Source: JAFGUB01 sp050305515
GTDB taxonomy: Bacteria; Campylobacterota; Campylobacteria; Campylobacterales; Sulfurimonadaceae
Assembly (NCBI GenBank): GCA_050305515.1
Contig: JBNLFL010000021.1
Span: 62,001 to 126,000, forward strand
DNA: 64,000 nucleotides
Reading direction: 5' to 3'
Shown piece after piece: positions 31,144 through 41,163 of the stretch. Below the pieces are notes generated by a model that was not told the origin of the DNA, did no database searches, and saw only the letters and a program-made list of their open reading frames with translations. The position numbers and the translations under genes were made by a program. How positions within the stretch are numbered: the stretch's first letter is position 1; each line of letters starts with the position of its first letter.

Positions 31144-32196
31144 CTAGCGAAGCAGCGGCAACCTGTTGAGCAGCGTATTGCAGTACTCCCACTGTTCAAG
31201 CGACACTTTCCATGACTCGGGAAGTGCGTCGATACCCCGGTACGCACCGAGAACCATACCAATGGCGATGGCACGCGACGCATTATCGCCGCCTACCATT
31301 GCATTGGCCTGAAGGGCGTGTTTGAGACCGTCGTCGTCATCCGCATATTTTAAAATAAAATAGACGGCTCCGGGAAGCGTGCCCTCTGTCGGACTGGCCT
31401 TGCCGACGCGAATGGGTTCGGAGCGGCCGATATCCCAAAGCCGTGCCATGCTTGTCAGGGCCAAATCATCGGCAAAAGGCTCCCGGCTGAGTGGCGTATC
31501 CGGGTCGGTCGCCTCTTTCACTTTTGCCATGGCCTGTCTGACTTTGGCCTCGATAAACCCGCCCATCTGCACGGCTACATCTTCAACCGCCTCTTTCGGC
31601 GCACTGCCGTGAAGTACCCTGAAGGTCACACGGGCAAAAAATTCGCCTCCGTCGAGTGCTTCGGAATTCGTATGGGTAAACATGGCTTTACGCGCGACGT
31701 CGACAATCTCCTCTTCGCTTTCATAGTAGCCGTATGCCGCCACATGCCGGATGGCCATTGCATTGGAAATCCCGCCGAGCCGTTCAACCGGAACGCCCCG
31801 TTTGATCTGGCTGTAGGTCTCTTTGGTCATTGTGCAGATCCATGAGCCCCAGCCATTTTCCAGACGGTTCATCCAGTGGGGTATCAGCGCGGCTACGCTG
31901 AAAGTACGCGGCGGCTCGGAAGTTGCGGCGAGATGTTCCAGAATGACAATATTGTAATCACCGTAATCCGTCGTGCCTCCCGCTTTTTTCCCCGGATGAT
32001 AGTTCTGGCGCCCCCATCCGATGCCGTGTGTCGTACCGCCCATCATCTCTCCCGGAGACATATACCTTTCAATCGCTTTACCGCCATACACCGCATGTAT
32101 TTTTTGTGCATCGTACTCGTAATGGCTCCCCAAACAAAGCGCATCCCCGGCGATGGCTCCGAAAAAACTTCCCCGAATAGCATCCTGTCGTGTCAT
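31144..32196 (-). CDS. ADP-ribosylglycohydrolase-family protein
   Basis: A 350-residue protein of the DraG/ARH fold, which removes ADP-ribose from proteins or related substrates using two Mg2+. Visible family blocks are GSFFGAIAGDALCLGSHYEY at the N-terminus, GGTTDYGDYN near 74 and GGDNASRAIAIGMVLGAYRG near 305. The last has GGDNAS where canonical members carry GGDTDT, so one metal ligand is altered and activity may differ (crystallin-J1-like members also vary here). A single gene, with the nitrogen-fixation island more than 20 kb away; a DraG role is not supported. Confidence 0.82.
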   Translation of the reverse strand: MTRQDAIRGSFFGAIAGDALCLGSHYEYDAQKIHAVYGGKAIERYMSPGEMMGGTTHGIGWGRQNYHPGKKAGGTTDYGDYNIVILEHLAATSEPPRTFSVAALIPHWMNRLENGWGSWICTMTKETYSQIKRGVPVERLGGISNAMAIRHVAAYGYYESEEEIVDVARKAMFTHTNSEALDGGEFFARVTFRVLHGSAPKEAVEDVAVQMGGFIEAKVRQAMAKVKEATDPDTPLSREPFADDLALTSMARLWDIGRSEPIRVGKASPTEGTLPGAVYFILKYADDDDGLKHALQANAMVGGDNASRAIAIGMVLGAYRGIDALPESWKVSLEQWEYCNTLLNRLPLLR

Positions 32197-32316
32197 GAGT
32201 ATTCTCCCATTTTTTTGATTGCAGTCTATCCGAACTGTTTTGAAGCGCTACGTGTTGGAAATCCGGTTTAGAAAGTTTTAAGGGGAATTTCGGAGAAAGT
32301 GACGGGTTGCAGCCTG

Positions 32317-33426
32317 CTACAGCTGCTCCAGCTCTTCATAGAGTTTCTTGGCCATCACCTCATAGTTGCGTTCGAGATCCATCAGTTTCTGCTGCCCTTT
32401 TCTACCCGCTTCAACCAGTATGGTTTCATCCGTTTCAATCAGCATCTTCAGCTTTTCGGCTATGGCACGGCTGTTAAAAGGTGCGAACCACGCTTCGCTG
32501 TTCTCATCAAAAATGCTGCGGTTCTTGGCGTTGTCGCTCAGCAGCGCGGGAACGGCGCAGCCGTAGTAGTCAACCACCTTGGCAGAGAGGGCATTGTTGT
32601 AGAGTTCGCGGTTGGGAAGAAGCGCGAGTCCGACATCCGAAGCGCATACCTGCGCCTTGATGGCGGCAAGTTCGTCGGCATCGACAATGGTCACTTTGTC
32701 ACGGATTTTTGGGTAAACCTTTAGCAGCTCTTTGATGGTACTCGGGTTATAGACCGATACGCTCAGATGCCACGGCGCCCTAGCGAGACTGTTGAACGCA
32801 TCGAGCACCACCTCGAATTCGCGCAGCCGGTCAAGCGACCCGACGTAGATGAAACGGCGCACGCCATCGTTGCGAATCTCGCGCACGTTCATTGTCGCCG
32901 GATTAAGCGCCGTGAGCAGCGGATAAACCTTACATGTAATGTCCGGATAAAAGACCTTCTGCATCTGCGTGGAGGTCGGCATGAAGATATCGACCTTGTT
33001 GATGAGGCGGTCTTTCGTCCAGTTCCCGAACCTGACCCGCATCGTCTTGAGCATTCCGGCACCTTCAAGCTTCGCCTTTTCATACGCTTCGGTCGATTTG
33101 GCGAAAGAGGTTCGAAAGCCCACTTTGTAACGGTACTTTTCGCGGTAGTGCAGCACCGTTTTGAGGATGTGCTGGTTATTGCGGACAAAGATGTAATCAT
33201 ACACCGCTATGTCGATGCACTGACGCTCGAGGTAGGCAATGATATCTTTCGTTTGATGCGCCGGTACCACGAAATCATCGCCCTTGATCTGAAAACTGTG
33301 CTTGTACTTGGTCAGATAGACGACATTGACTTCCAGATACTGTTTCAGATAGCCGTGAAAGAGCGCGCCGATGGTGCCGTGCTCGCTGTACTCCTGCTGG
33401 TCGGTGATATAAAGCAATTTTTTCAT
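32317..33426 (-). CDS. GT4-type glycosyltransferase
   Basis: A 369-residue GT-B fold glycosyltransferase. The C-terminal half holds the usual pattern: RRFIYVGSLDRLREFEVVLDAF near 190-211, ASDVGLALLPN near 268 and LSAKVVDYYGCAVPALLSD near 284-302, with a final AEKLKMLIET helix. The donor and acceptor are unknown. It lies 3 bases downstream of mqo on the same strand, an odd pairing that is probably only shared transcription. A TTACATGTAA lies at 32930 (reads Thr-Cys-Lys). Confidence 0.82.
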   Translation of the reverse strand: MKKLLYITDQQEYSEHGTIGALFHGYLKQYLEVNVVYLTKYKHSFQIKGDDFVVPAHQTKDIIAYLERQCIDIAVYDYIFVRNNQHILKTVLHYREKYRYKVGFRTSFAKSTEAYEKAKLEGAGMLKTMRVRFGNWTKDRLINKVDIFMPTSTQMQKVFYPDITCKVYPLLTALNPATMNVREIRNDGVRRFIYVGSLDRLREFEVVLDAFNSLARAPWHLSVSVYNPSTIKELLKVYPKIRDKVTIVDADELAAIKAQVCASDVGLALLPNRELYNNALSAKVVDYYGCAVPALLSDNAKNRSIFDENSEAWFAPFNSRAIAEKLKMLIETDETILVEAGRKGQQKLMDLERNYEVMAKKLYEELEQL

Positions 33427-33429
33427 CGA

Positions 33430-34782
33430 TTACTCCTTGTCGTCGGTCAGCTCGCGCTTGAAGGCGGCTTCGTCAAAATTGAGACCCAGAAATTCGCTGA
33501 TGATGGCGACATCGCGAATGCCGTTGCCCAGACAGCTTGTTGCTCCCGGCGAGGGGGTCATGTTGAAAATGATCCCCTCGCCGGTGTTGATGGAAGCTTC
33601 GCCGAGCATCAGCTTTTCGCTCTTTTTGTCCAGCACCTGAGGCCGCACCCCGCCGAAACCGCTGGCATATTTGATATCCTCCTCCTGTAAAGAGGGAACA
33701 ATTTTTCGGGCATCCTTGATAAAGAGTTTTTTATTGAAGTACGGCAATTCGAAAAGAAAGTTCCTGAGAATATAGTTGCGGATATCGCTGTCTTTGAGCA
33801 GATCGTAGAAAATCTTGAAAATATGCACATCCGGCCGCAGTGTTTTGAAGAAGTCGATAATCGTTTTATTGCCGTGAAAACGCTCGAGCTTCGGTAATAC
33901 CAGCGCCGTCGGCCCGAAACGGGTGTAACCGTTTAAGAGAATATCCGGATCGCCGTGCAGCGCGGCGAAAGGGAGTTTCGGGTTTTGCACCATATAGACC
34001 TTGCCATTAAGAATCTTCCTGGTCGAGACGTAGAAGCTTCCCGCCACCGGAAGGGTCGCATATTGCAGTCCGTACCCCATTTTGTGGGCCAGATAGAGGC
34101 TGTGCGCACCGGCATTGACGACAACAAAATCAGCCGTGAAGTGATGCCCGCGCGCGGTTTCGAGGTGAAACATGGAGCCGAGCTTCTGAATCTGTTTGAC
34201 TTCGGAATTAAAAAAGATATCGGTGATCTTATCCTCAAGCTTGAGCGTATTGTCAATGAAACTGTCGGAGAGCGCCTTGAAATCGACCGTGGTCCACTGT
34301 CCCTGCGCTCCCATGCCCACAACATCCTCTTCGCGTTCCCTGCCGTTCTCGTCATAGATGAGCGCGGGCTCGATCTCCCTGATTTTATCCTTGTCATAAA
34401 ACTCAATGTAGGGGTAAAGCTCTTTGAACTCCGCGTAACGTTTTTTTATAAACTTGGCCTCTTCGAACCCCACGCCGATGGCCATCTTCTGGTGCGAAAA
34501 GAGAATCTTGTTCTCATAGCCGTACTGAAGGCAGTATTTTTCAACCATTTTGGCGGTCCGGCTTACCTTTCTGGCTTTTTCAAGCGTATAGTTAGTCTCG
34601 ATATCGCCGCAGTGAATGGTCTGGGAATTGGCCGAACCGTTTGAGTTGAGCATAGCAAGCGACTCGTACTTCTCAAGCAGACAGATTTTCTGAACATCAG
34701 TGTAGCGTCCGAGTTCATAGTAGAGCGCCGCGCCCGAAATACCGCCGCCGACGATGATAACGTTATAGTGATTCTGCGTCAT
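33430..34782 (-). CDS. mqo: Malate:quinone oxidoreductase (Campylobacterota type)
   Basis: A 450-residue FAD enzyme oxidising malate to oxaloacetate and reducing quinone at the membrane, replacing NAD-malate dehydrogenase. The FAD-binding motif IIVGGGISGAALYYELGRY is at the N-terminus, followed by LLEKYESLAMLNSNGSANSQ. HCGDIETNY and the C-terminal MTPSPGATSCLGNGIRD are also typical of the divergent MQO found in Helicobacter and Campylobacter. Other DAO-family oxidoreductases are the main alternative. First of a two-gene unit with the glycosyltransferase. Confidence 0.82.
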   Translation of the reverse strand: MTQNHYNVIIVGGGISGAALYYELGRYTDVQKICLLEKYESLAMLNSNGSANSQTIHCGDIETNYTLEKARKVSRTAKMVEKYCLQYGYENKILFSHQKMAIGVGFEEAKFIKKRYAEFKELYPYIEFYDKDKIREIEPALIYDENGREREEDVVGMGAQGQWTTVDFKALSDSFIDNTLKLEDKITDIFFNSEVKQIQKLGSMFHLETARGHHFTADFVVVNAGAHSLYLAHKMGYGLQYATLPVAGSFYVSTRKILNGKVYMVQNPKLPFAALHGDPDILLNGYTRFGPTALVLPKLERFHGNKTIIDFFKTLRPDVHIFKIFYDLLKDSDIRNYILRNFLFELPYFNKKLFIKDARKIVPSLQEEDIKYASGFGGVRPQVLDKKSEKLMLGEASINTGEGIIFNMTPSPGATSCLGNGIRDVAIISEFLGLNFDEAAFKRELTDDKE

Positions 34783-34897
34783 AACCCACTCCGTTGGAAG
34801 GTCTCCAATTATACTACGTTCTCTTTTAAGCGCCTGTAACCCGCCGCATATATCTCCATGCTATGATAGTCGCCTACTTTAACACAAGGAAAGCATC

Positions 34898-35686
34898 ATG
34901 GCAGTAGTTACCCGTTTCGATGAAGGATTTTTCTGTTGGGCCGATCTGGCTACAACCAATACGGAAATCGCCAAAGTATTTTATTGCGGCCTTTTTGAAT
35001 GGCAGGTACAGGAAGTGCCTACGGATGGCGAGATGCCCTATATCATGCTTCTTAAAGATGCCGTGCCGGTATGCGCCATGTACGAGATGGATGATGCCGA
35101 AGCGGAAAGTGCTTCTTCCTATTGGCAAAGCTATATCGCCGTCGATGACATCGATGCCGTCTGCGAGAGGGCTGCGGCACTCGGCGGCGACATCATTATG
35201 GACCCGATGGATGTGATGGAAGCGGGCCGAATGGCACTGATTCAGGATCCCGAAGGTGCCGTCATGGCACTTTGGGAATCCCATCAGGCTTCATCCGTCC
35301 GTATTCTTGAAGAGGGTGCCATCGGCTGGAACGAACTCTACGTTGACAATACCGAAGCAGCCGGAAATTTTTACAGTGCCCTCTTCGGCTGGCAGCGTGA
35401 AAGCTACCCCATTGCCGAAGAGAGCATGCTCTATACGGAGTTCAAACATCAGGGCGACGCGGTAGGCGGTATGCTGCAGATTCAGGAAGAGTGGGAAGGA
35501 GTCCCGCCCCACTGGGCCATCTATTTTCAGGTGGACGATCTTGATGAAGCGCTCGAACGCCTTGAAAACCTTGGAGGTACGATTGCAACGGAGATTATGG
35601 AAGCCGAGGGCGTCGGTGATTTCGTCGTCGTTCAGGACCCGATGGGAGCGCACTTCATGCTGATTGAGCTTTTTGAAGACGCCTAA
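34898..35686 (+). CDS. Two-domain VOC (glyoxalase/bleomycin-resistance fold) protein
   Basis: A 262-residue cytoplasmic protein made of two VOC domains (about 5-128 and 140-260). Each begins FCWADLATTN / IGWNELYVDN and ends MALIQDPEGAVMALWE / FVVVQDPMGAHFMLIE. Tandem VOC proteins of this size (CFP30B-like) mostly have unknown substrates. An AAGGAAAG signal precedes the ATG. Its stop overlaps the recJ stop on the opposite strand. Confidence 0.85.
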   Translation: MAVVTRFDEGFFCWADLATTNTEIAKVFYCGLFEWQVQEVPTDGEMPYIMLLKDAVPVCAMYEMDDAEAESASSYWQSYIAVDDIDAVCERAAALGGDIIMDPMDVMEAGRMALIQDPEGAVMALWESHQASSVRILEEGAIGWNELYVDNTEAAGNFYSALFGWQRESYPIAEESMLYTEFKHQGDAVGGMLQIQEEWEGVPPHWAIYFQVDDLDEALERLENLGGTIATEIMEAEGVGDFVVVQDPMGAHFMLIELFEDA

Positions 35687-37278
35687 TAGATCCGCTCGAT
35701 CATGAGCTGGATCGAAACGCGTCCGTTAAACTCGTTTTTGTTAATGGTATAGCTGCAGGTCATGCGGCGATCATCGGGAACACTGAGCACTTCCCGAAAC
35801 GCCAGCAGTTCGTGGCTCTGGCGCTCATAGGGGCTAAAGCGCAGGTTCACGCGGCTGTGCGTCCGTTCGGCACCGAAAAGTCTAACGCTTAACACCTCGG
35901 CATCCTTGGCCAGAAAACGCGGCCGGGGATTCGCTTCGCCATAGGGTTCGAAACGCTCCAGAATCTCCAGAAGTTCAAAGTCGATCTCGTCACTCTCCAT
36001 GGCACCGAGAATCTCTTCGGCAGGAAGGAAGGCATCATCCTCAAGCATGGCCGCTTCCCGGTTGATCGCTTCGCGGAAGAGGTCCACGTCATCGACATGC
36101 AGCGTCAGTCCGGCAGCCATTTTATGACCGCCGAACTTCTGGAGCAGTTCCCCTTGCGAAGCGATCAGTTCGAAAATATCGACCTCGCCCAGCGAGCGTG
36201 CGCTTCCCTTCGCACGGTCGCCCTCGATGCTCAGTACAATGGCCGGACGCCCGAAATGCTGCACCAGACGTGCCGCAATAATGCCCACCACGCCTTCATG
36301 CCACCCCCGGCCCGCAACAACGATGATGCGGTCTTCATGGTTTACATGTAACGTCGCCTCTTCCGTCGTTTCGGCTTCGGTCGCCTTGCGAAGGTCATTC
36401 AGGCGACTCAGCAGCTCAAACTGTCCAAATGCCGTATCTTCATCTTCCGCTACCAGAAACTTCATGGCAATGGATGCCTCTTCCATCCGCCCGGCGGAGT
36501 TGATCCGCGGCGCGATCTGGAAGCCGATGTCTTCGGACGTGATACGGCTTTTATTCAGAAATTCCCGAATGATGACCGATGCGGGGCGCGGACTCTGCAT
36601 CATCTGTCTCAATCCCGCCTGCACGATGGCGCGGTTGATGCCGATGAGTGGCATGACATCTGCTACGACCGCCAGTGCGAGCAGTTCAAGGTACTGCCCC
36701 ATGTCCACATTGGCGCCGAGTTCCTGTTTCAAAAGACCCATCAGCAGCCATGCAACCTGCGCCCCGCAGATCTCCTTTACGGGGTAGCGGCACGCCGGAA
36801 GTTTGGGATTGACGATGGCATAAGCGTCCGGAAGCGTATCGGAGGGCGTATGGTGATCCGTGATAATCAGATCGATACCGCGCTCTTTGCAGATAGCAGC
36901 GGCTTCCACGGCGGTAATGCCGTTATCTACCGTAAAGATGACATCCGCTTCGATGCGCTCGAGAATCTTTGGTGACACCCCGTAACCGTCGCTGAAACGG
37001 TTGGGGATGATGGCTTCAAGCGGATAGCCGATCTCACGAAAAAAGAGCACGCATAACGCGGTGGAGGTCACACCGTCGACATCGTAATCACCCACCAGCA
37101 CGATGCGTTCTCCCTGATGAATCGCCTTGACGAGCCTTGCGACCGCATGTTCGGCGTCGTGCAGCAGTGAGGGGTGGGGAATGTCCGAGAGGCGGCTGTG
37201 CTGCCCGGCAAAACGGCGCGAAAGCTTCTCTATGAGCCCTTGCTTGTCGAGCAGGGGGACATCAGGCGTTTTCGACAT
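35683..37278 (-). CDS. recJ: Single-stranded-DNA-specific exonuclease RecJ
   Basis: A 531-residue 5'-3' ssDNA exonuclease used in recombination and mismatch repair. DHH-family motifs are clear: VGDYDVDGVTST near 61-72, DNGITAVEAA near 117, DHHTPSD near 143, and the DHHA1 part with VAGRGWHEGVVGIIAARL and GGHKMAAGL. Shorter than E. coli RecJ (577) but normal for the phylum. Its start overlaps the end of pyrG by 17 bases. A TTACATGTAA lies at 36342. Confidence 0.95.
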   Translation of the reverse strand: MSKTPDVPLLDKQGLIEKLSRRFAGQHSRLSDIPHPSLLHDAEHAVARLVKAIHQGERIVLVGDYDVDGVTSTALCVLFFREIGYPLEAIIPNRFSDGYGVSPKILERIEADVIFTVDNGITAVEAAAICKERGIDLIITDHHTPSDTLPDAYAIVNPKLPACRYPVKEICGAQVAWLLMGLLKQELGANVDMGQYLELLALAVVADVMPLIGINRAIVQAGLRQMMQSPRPASVIIREFLNKSRITSEDIGFQIAPRINSAGRMEEASIAMKFLVAEDEDTAFGQFELLSRLNDLRKATEAETTEEATLHVNHEDRIIVVAGRGWHEGVVGIIAARLVQHFGRPAIVLSIEGDRAKGSARSLGEVDIFELIASQGELLQKFGGHKMAAGLTLHVDDVDLFREAINREAAMLEDDAFLPAEEILGAMESDEIDFELLEILERFEPYGEANPRPRFLAKDAEVLSVRLFGAERTHSRVNLRFSPYERQSHELLAFREVLSVPDDRRMTCSYTINKNEFNGRVSIQLMIERIY

Positions 37279-38890
37279 CGCTCAGCGTCGCCTTGACAAA
37301 TGCCAGAATCGCGGGGTTTGGCGTCTGAAGACGGGAGGTGAATTCCGGATGAAACTGCACACCGAGGAACCACGGATGATCGACGATCTCAACGGCTTCA
37401 ATCAGACCGTGCGATTCGCCGGTCACGACCATACCCGCATTTTCAAGCGCTTCGCGATAGGTAGGATTGGCTTCGTATCGGTGGCGGTGGCGTTCGAAAA
37501 TCAGCGGCGCGTTGCCGTAAGCTTCGGCCAGATGCGATCCCGGTTTGGTCTCGCACGGGTATTCGCCCAGACGCAGCGTACCGCCCATCGGAGACTCATG
37601 CGTACGCAGTTCGCTGTCACCCAACTGGTTGATGAAGTTTTCAATCAGATAGATCATCGGATGCGTCGTCTCTTCGTTGAATTCGATGGAGTTGGCATCT
37701 TCGTAACCGAGCACATTGCGGGCGAACTCGACAAGGGTAAGCTGCATGCCCAGACAGATGCCCAGATAGGGAACGCGCTGGGTGCGGGCATATTCAATGG
37801 CCCTGATTTTGCCCTCAACGCCGCGCGCGCCGAATCCACCGGCGACCAGAACCGAATCGCAATCGCTCAGCAGCTCGGCCGCACCGCGCGATTCGATCTC
37901 TTCGGAGTCAACCCAGCAGATGTTGACGCGGGTATCGAGATGCGCACCGGCATGGATGAGCCCTTCGGTCAGCGATTTGTACGACTCTTTGAGTTCAAGG
38001 TATTTCCCGACAAAACCGATGGTCACTTTTTTCTGCGGCGAGACGATCTTTTTGACCAGTGAGTCCCACTGCTCCATATCCGGCACAAGCTCTCCGAGTT
38101 CGAGTTCCTTGGCGATCGGGGTGAGGATATTCTGCTGCAGAAAGCTCATGGGTACCGCATAGATGCTTGGTGCGTCAAGCGCTTCGATAACGCTGTCCTG
38201 GGCAATGTCGCATGAGAGTGCGAGTTTTTTCTTGAAAGTTTTGGGCATCGGGATCTCGCTGCGCGCAATAATCATCTGCGGGGTGATCCCGATACGGCGC
38301 AGTTCCTGAACCGAGTGCTGCGTCGGCTTGGATTTGAGCTCGCCGGCGGCTTTAATGAAGGGAATCAGCGTTACATGTATGAAAAAGGTTCCCGCAACCT
38401 CATCGTCATGTTTCATCTGGCGGATCGCTTCCATGTAAGGAAGTCCCTCGATATCGCCCACCGTACCGCCGAGTTCCACAACCAGAAGATCATGCCCTTC
38501 TCCAGCCGCCTTGATGCGGTCGACGATCTCGCCGACAATGTGCGGCACGACCTGAATGGTCTGGCCAAGATAGCCGCCGGCACGTTCACGCTCGATCACC
38601 GATGAGTAAACCTGCCCCGTGGTGAAGTTGGCGGTACGCAGATACGACGTATCGAGGAAACGCTCATAGTTCCCGATATCAAGGTCCGTCTCGGCACCGT
38701 CTTTGGTTACAAACACCTCGCCATGCTCCAGCGGGCTCATGGTTCCGGGGTCGACGTTGATGTAGGGGTCGATTTTGAGCATGCCGACATTTTTGCCCGC
38801 ATGCTTGAAGAGGGTACCGATACTGGCTGCGGTAATGCCTTTGCCTAGCGAACTTAAAACGCCGCCCGTCACGAAGATGTATTTTGTCAT
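37262..38890 (-). CDS. pyrG: CTP synthase
   Basis: A 542-residue enzyme that aminates UTP to CTP with glutamine. The synthetase domain (1-265) shows IFVTGGVLSSLGKGITAAS and HGEVFVTKDGAETDLDIGNY. The glutamine amidotransferase domain has LGICLGMQL with the nucleophilic Cys, and the C-terminal WFLGVQFHPEFTSRL. Full length. At 38371 there is a one-base variant of the palindrome, TTACATGTAT, here reading Ile-His-Val. First gene of the pyrG-recJ unit. Confidence 0.98.
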   Translation of the reverse strand: MTKYIFVTGGVLSSLGKGITAASIGTLFKHAGKNVGMLKIDPYINVDPGTMSPLEHGEVFVTKDGAETDLDIGNYERFLDTSYLRTANFTTGQVYSSVIERERAGGYLGQTIQVVPHIVGEIVDRIKAAGEGHDLLVVELGGTVGDIEGLPYMEAIRQMKHDDEVAGTFFIHVTLIPFIKAAGELKSKPTQHSVQELRRIGITPQMIIARSEIPMPKTFKKKLALSCDIAQDSVIEALDAPSIYAVPMSFLQQNILTPIAKELELGELVPDMEQWDSLVKKIVSPQKKVTIGFVGKYLELKESYKSLTEGLIHAGAHLDTRVNICWVDSEEIESRGAAELLSDCDSVLVAGGFGARGVEGKIRAIEYARTQRVPYLGICLGMQLTLVEFARNVLGYEDANSIEFNEETTHPMIYLIENFINQLGDSELRTHESPMGGTLRLGEYPCETKPGSHLAEAYGNAPLIFERHRHRYEANPTYREALENAGMVVTGESHGLIEAVEIVDHPWFLGVQFHPEFTSRLQTPNPAILAFVKATLSDVENA

Positions 38891-39049
38891 TTTTCTGTTC
38901 CCACTGGTTGTTTATGAAGCAGTCGCGTGCTGTAACTAACGCCGATTTAAAGGTACTATTATACTCACTCTACGCTAAGCCTGCGATAAAGTTATGCACT
39001 TCCGCACTCTGGTATAATATAGCAATAATCACTGTACTTAAAGGCTCTT

Positions 39050-40681
39050 ATGGAATCCGCTCTTCTCTACGCCGTCGTCGCTCTGGGCATCTCGGTCACG
39101 ATTAATCTCGTCCTGAAAAAGCTTGGAATTTCACAGATCATCGGTTATATCATGACCGGTACCGTCATCACCTATGCGTTCAATCTTCATGCCGCCGCCG
39201 ATTCACACACGCTGGAGCTGATGGGAGAGTTCGGAATCGTCTTTTTGATGTTCACCATCGGTCTGGAAATTTCGCTCAAACGGATGCGGAATATGAAGCT
39301 GGAAGTTTTTGGAAACGGATCCATGCAGGTCATTCTCAGTGCGGTCGTGTTTTACCTCATCGCCCATTACGGGTTTATGATCGATGCCGCGGCCGCTTCC
39401 ATCATTGCCCTCGCGCTCTCCCTCTCATCGACCGCCGTGGTGCTGAGCTACCTCAAAAGTTCCAAACAGATCCAGCAGCCCTACGGCCAGCGTGCTACGG
39501 GCATCCTCATCTTTCAGGATCTCGCCGTCATTCCCATCCTGCTTCTGATCGGTTTTCTAAGCATTAAAGAGCTCGACCTCCAGGTCGTCATTCTTGAAAC
39601 GCTGCTCAGCGCCGTTATCGTCATCGGATTGCTCTTTGTTGTGGGAAAACGGGTGATGACATGGCTGCTGCACTTCTCCGCAGACAGTAACATCGAAGAG
39701 CTTTTTATGGGTTCCGTACTGGTTATTTTAATGGGGGCGTCGCTCTTTGCGCACTATATGGGTTTTACCTATTCACTGGGCGCTTTCGTTGCCGGTATGA
39801 TCATCGCCGAGACCAAATACCACCACAAGGTTGAAGCGGACATCGCGCCTTTCAAAGACCTGCTGCTGGGGCTCTTTTTCATTACCGTCGGGATGAAAAT
39901 CCATCTGGGTTATTTTGTTGCCCATATCATGGAGATCATCTGGCTGATTATTGCGGTTTTCATTATTAAAAGCATCATCATCTTTGCCATTGTCTCCCTC
40001 ACCTCAAAACGTGACACCGCCCTGAAGACCGCACTGGCACTGGCGCAGGTTGGGGAGTTCTCATTCGCCATCTTCGCGCTGGCGGGACATGCCGAGCTAA
40101 TCGATCCGGATCTTATCAGCCTGCTGGTCCTGATTGTCGTTGTCTCGCTGATACTGACACCCTTTATGATCGCCCGTACCGATGCGCTTGTCATCCGGCT
40201 ACTGCATGAAGAGACTTTCGACAACCGTTATGAAAATCTCATGGAGCGCCGCAACCATATCATCATCTGCGGCTACTCCGTCGTCGGAAAATTTGTCTCC
40301 CAGGAGCTTGATACCATGGGGGCGGAGTATGTCATTATCGACAACTCCTACAAACATGCCAAACGTGCCAAAGATGAAGGGAAGACCGCCTTTTACGCCG
40401 ATATGTCAAAAGCATCCATGCTTGATGCCCTTCGTGTTGAAAACGCCGCCGCCGTTATCATCACACTCGAGAATTTTGAAAAGACCCGGCTGATCTGCGA
40501 TGCGCTGCGCCCTTATGCCCATCGTGTTAAAATCATCGTCAAAGTGATGACCCTCGATGAGAAACTTGCTCTCGAAGCGATGCAGATCGGTGTGATCGTT
40601 GACAGCAAACGGGTTATCAGTCACGAACTTGTCGACAACGTCAAAAGCTGTCCGATTCGCGGCAACGATTTTATGATTTGA
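39050..40681 (+). CDS. Kef-type cation:proton antiporter with TrkA-N domain
   Basis: A 543-residue membrane protein: about 12 membrane helices of the CPA2 exchanger domain (1-380), with GIVFLMFTIGLEIS, GQRATGILIFQDLAVIP and LGAFVAGMIIAETKYHHKVE as family motifs. The C-terminal cytoplasmic RCK/TrkA-N domain (about 398-515) contains the nucleotide-binding fold HIIICGYSVVGKFVSQEL. Likely K+ or Na+ efflux coupled to H+ entry. A single plus-strand gene divergent from pyrG. Confidence 0.9.
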   Translation: MESALLYAVVALGISVTINLVLKKLGISQIIGYIMTGTVITYAFNLHAAADSHTLELMGEFGIVFLMFTIGLEISLKRMRNMKLEVFGNGSMQVILSAVVFYLIAHYGFMIDAAAASIIALALSLSSTAVVLSYLKSSKQIQQPYGQRATGILIFQDLAVIPILLLIGFLSIKELDLQVVILETLLSAVIVIGLLFVVGKRVMTWLLHFSADSNIEELFMGSVLVILMGASLFAHYMGFTYSLGAFVAGMIIAETKYHHKVEADIAPFKDLLLGLFFITVGMKIHLGYFVAHIMEIIWLIIAVFIIKSIIIFAIVSLTSKRDTALKTALALAQVGEFSFAIFALAGHAELIDPDLISLLVLIVVVSLILTPFMIARTDALVIRLLHEETFDNRYENLMERRNHIIICGYSVVGKFVSQELDTMGAEYVIIDNSYKHAKRAKDEGKTAFYADMSKASMLDALRVENAAAVIITLENFEKTRLICDALRPYAHRVKIIVKVMTLDEKLALEAMQIGVIVDSKRVISHELVDNVKSCPIRGNDFMI

Positions 40682-40731
40682 TCAGAGGAGAAAGAAAGAG
40701 GGGTATGCCTTCCCGCGGTGCGGGAAAGGGT

Positions 40732-41121
40732 TTAGAACTGTGCCGAAAGCTGACGCAGAATTGCTTCGCCGCTCCGGTCGGTTCCGTCGTATTTGACCAG
40801 GGAAACACCATGGTTCTTCATCGCATTGGCCGTATTCTTGCAGGCGCGTGACACGACAAGGTAATCGCAATCTTCAAGAACCTTGCCCATTTTGTCATGT
40901 TGCGCGATATGTTCGGCATCATCATGCGCGTGTTCGCAGTTGTGATCTTCGTCATCATGCTCATGGTCAAGATCGGTGCGCGGGTTGGCGCGCAAATCAC
41001 TCAGCTTGAACGAGCGGAACATTCCGGCACCACTCATTTCATAAACGGCAAATTTGGGCGTATGGCCCGCATTACCGAAAAATGTGAGACTCTCGTCTTT
41101 GACAGGAACAGCAATTTTCAT
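40732..41121 (-). CDS. NifX/NafY-domain protein with His/Asp-rich insert
   Basis: A 129-residue protein with the dinitrogenase iron-molybdenum-cofactor-binding fold: MKIAVPVKDESLTFFGNAGHTPKFAVYE at the start and DYLVVSRACKNTANAMKNHG at 86-105. Between them, about 51-75, is a loop rich in His and Asp (DHEHDDEDHNCEHAHDD), a probable metal-binding site. It lies about 13 kb from the nif island, is monocistronic and could carry Ni, Zn or Fe clusters instead of FeMo-co. Function not established. Confidence 0.75.
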   Translation of the reverse strand: MKIAVPVKDESLTFFGNAGHTPKFAVYEMSGAGMFRSFKLSDLRANPRTDLDHEHDDEDHNCEHAHDDAEHIAQHDKMGKVLEDCDYLVVSRACKNTANAMKNHGVSLVKYDGTDRSGEAILRQLSAQF

Positions 41122-41163
41122 TTTTAGTCCTTATGCAATCAATTTTTCTGAATTATACAGCAC

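Noticed and set aside
31144..32196. ADP-ribosylglycohydrolase as nitrogenase-regulating DraG
   Set aside because: No DraT beside it, distant from the nif island, and the GGDTDT motif is altered.
38371..38380. TTACATGTAT in pyrG as a 25th copy of the palindrome
   Set aside because: One base off; kept only as a near match so that the count stays at perfect copies.
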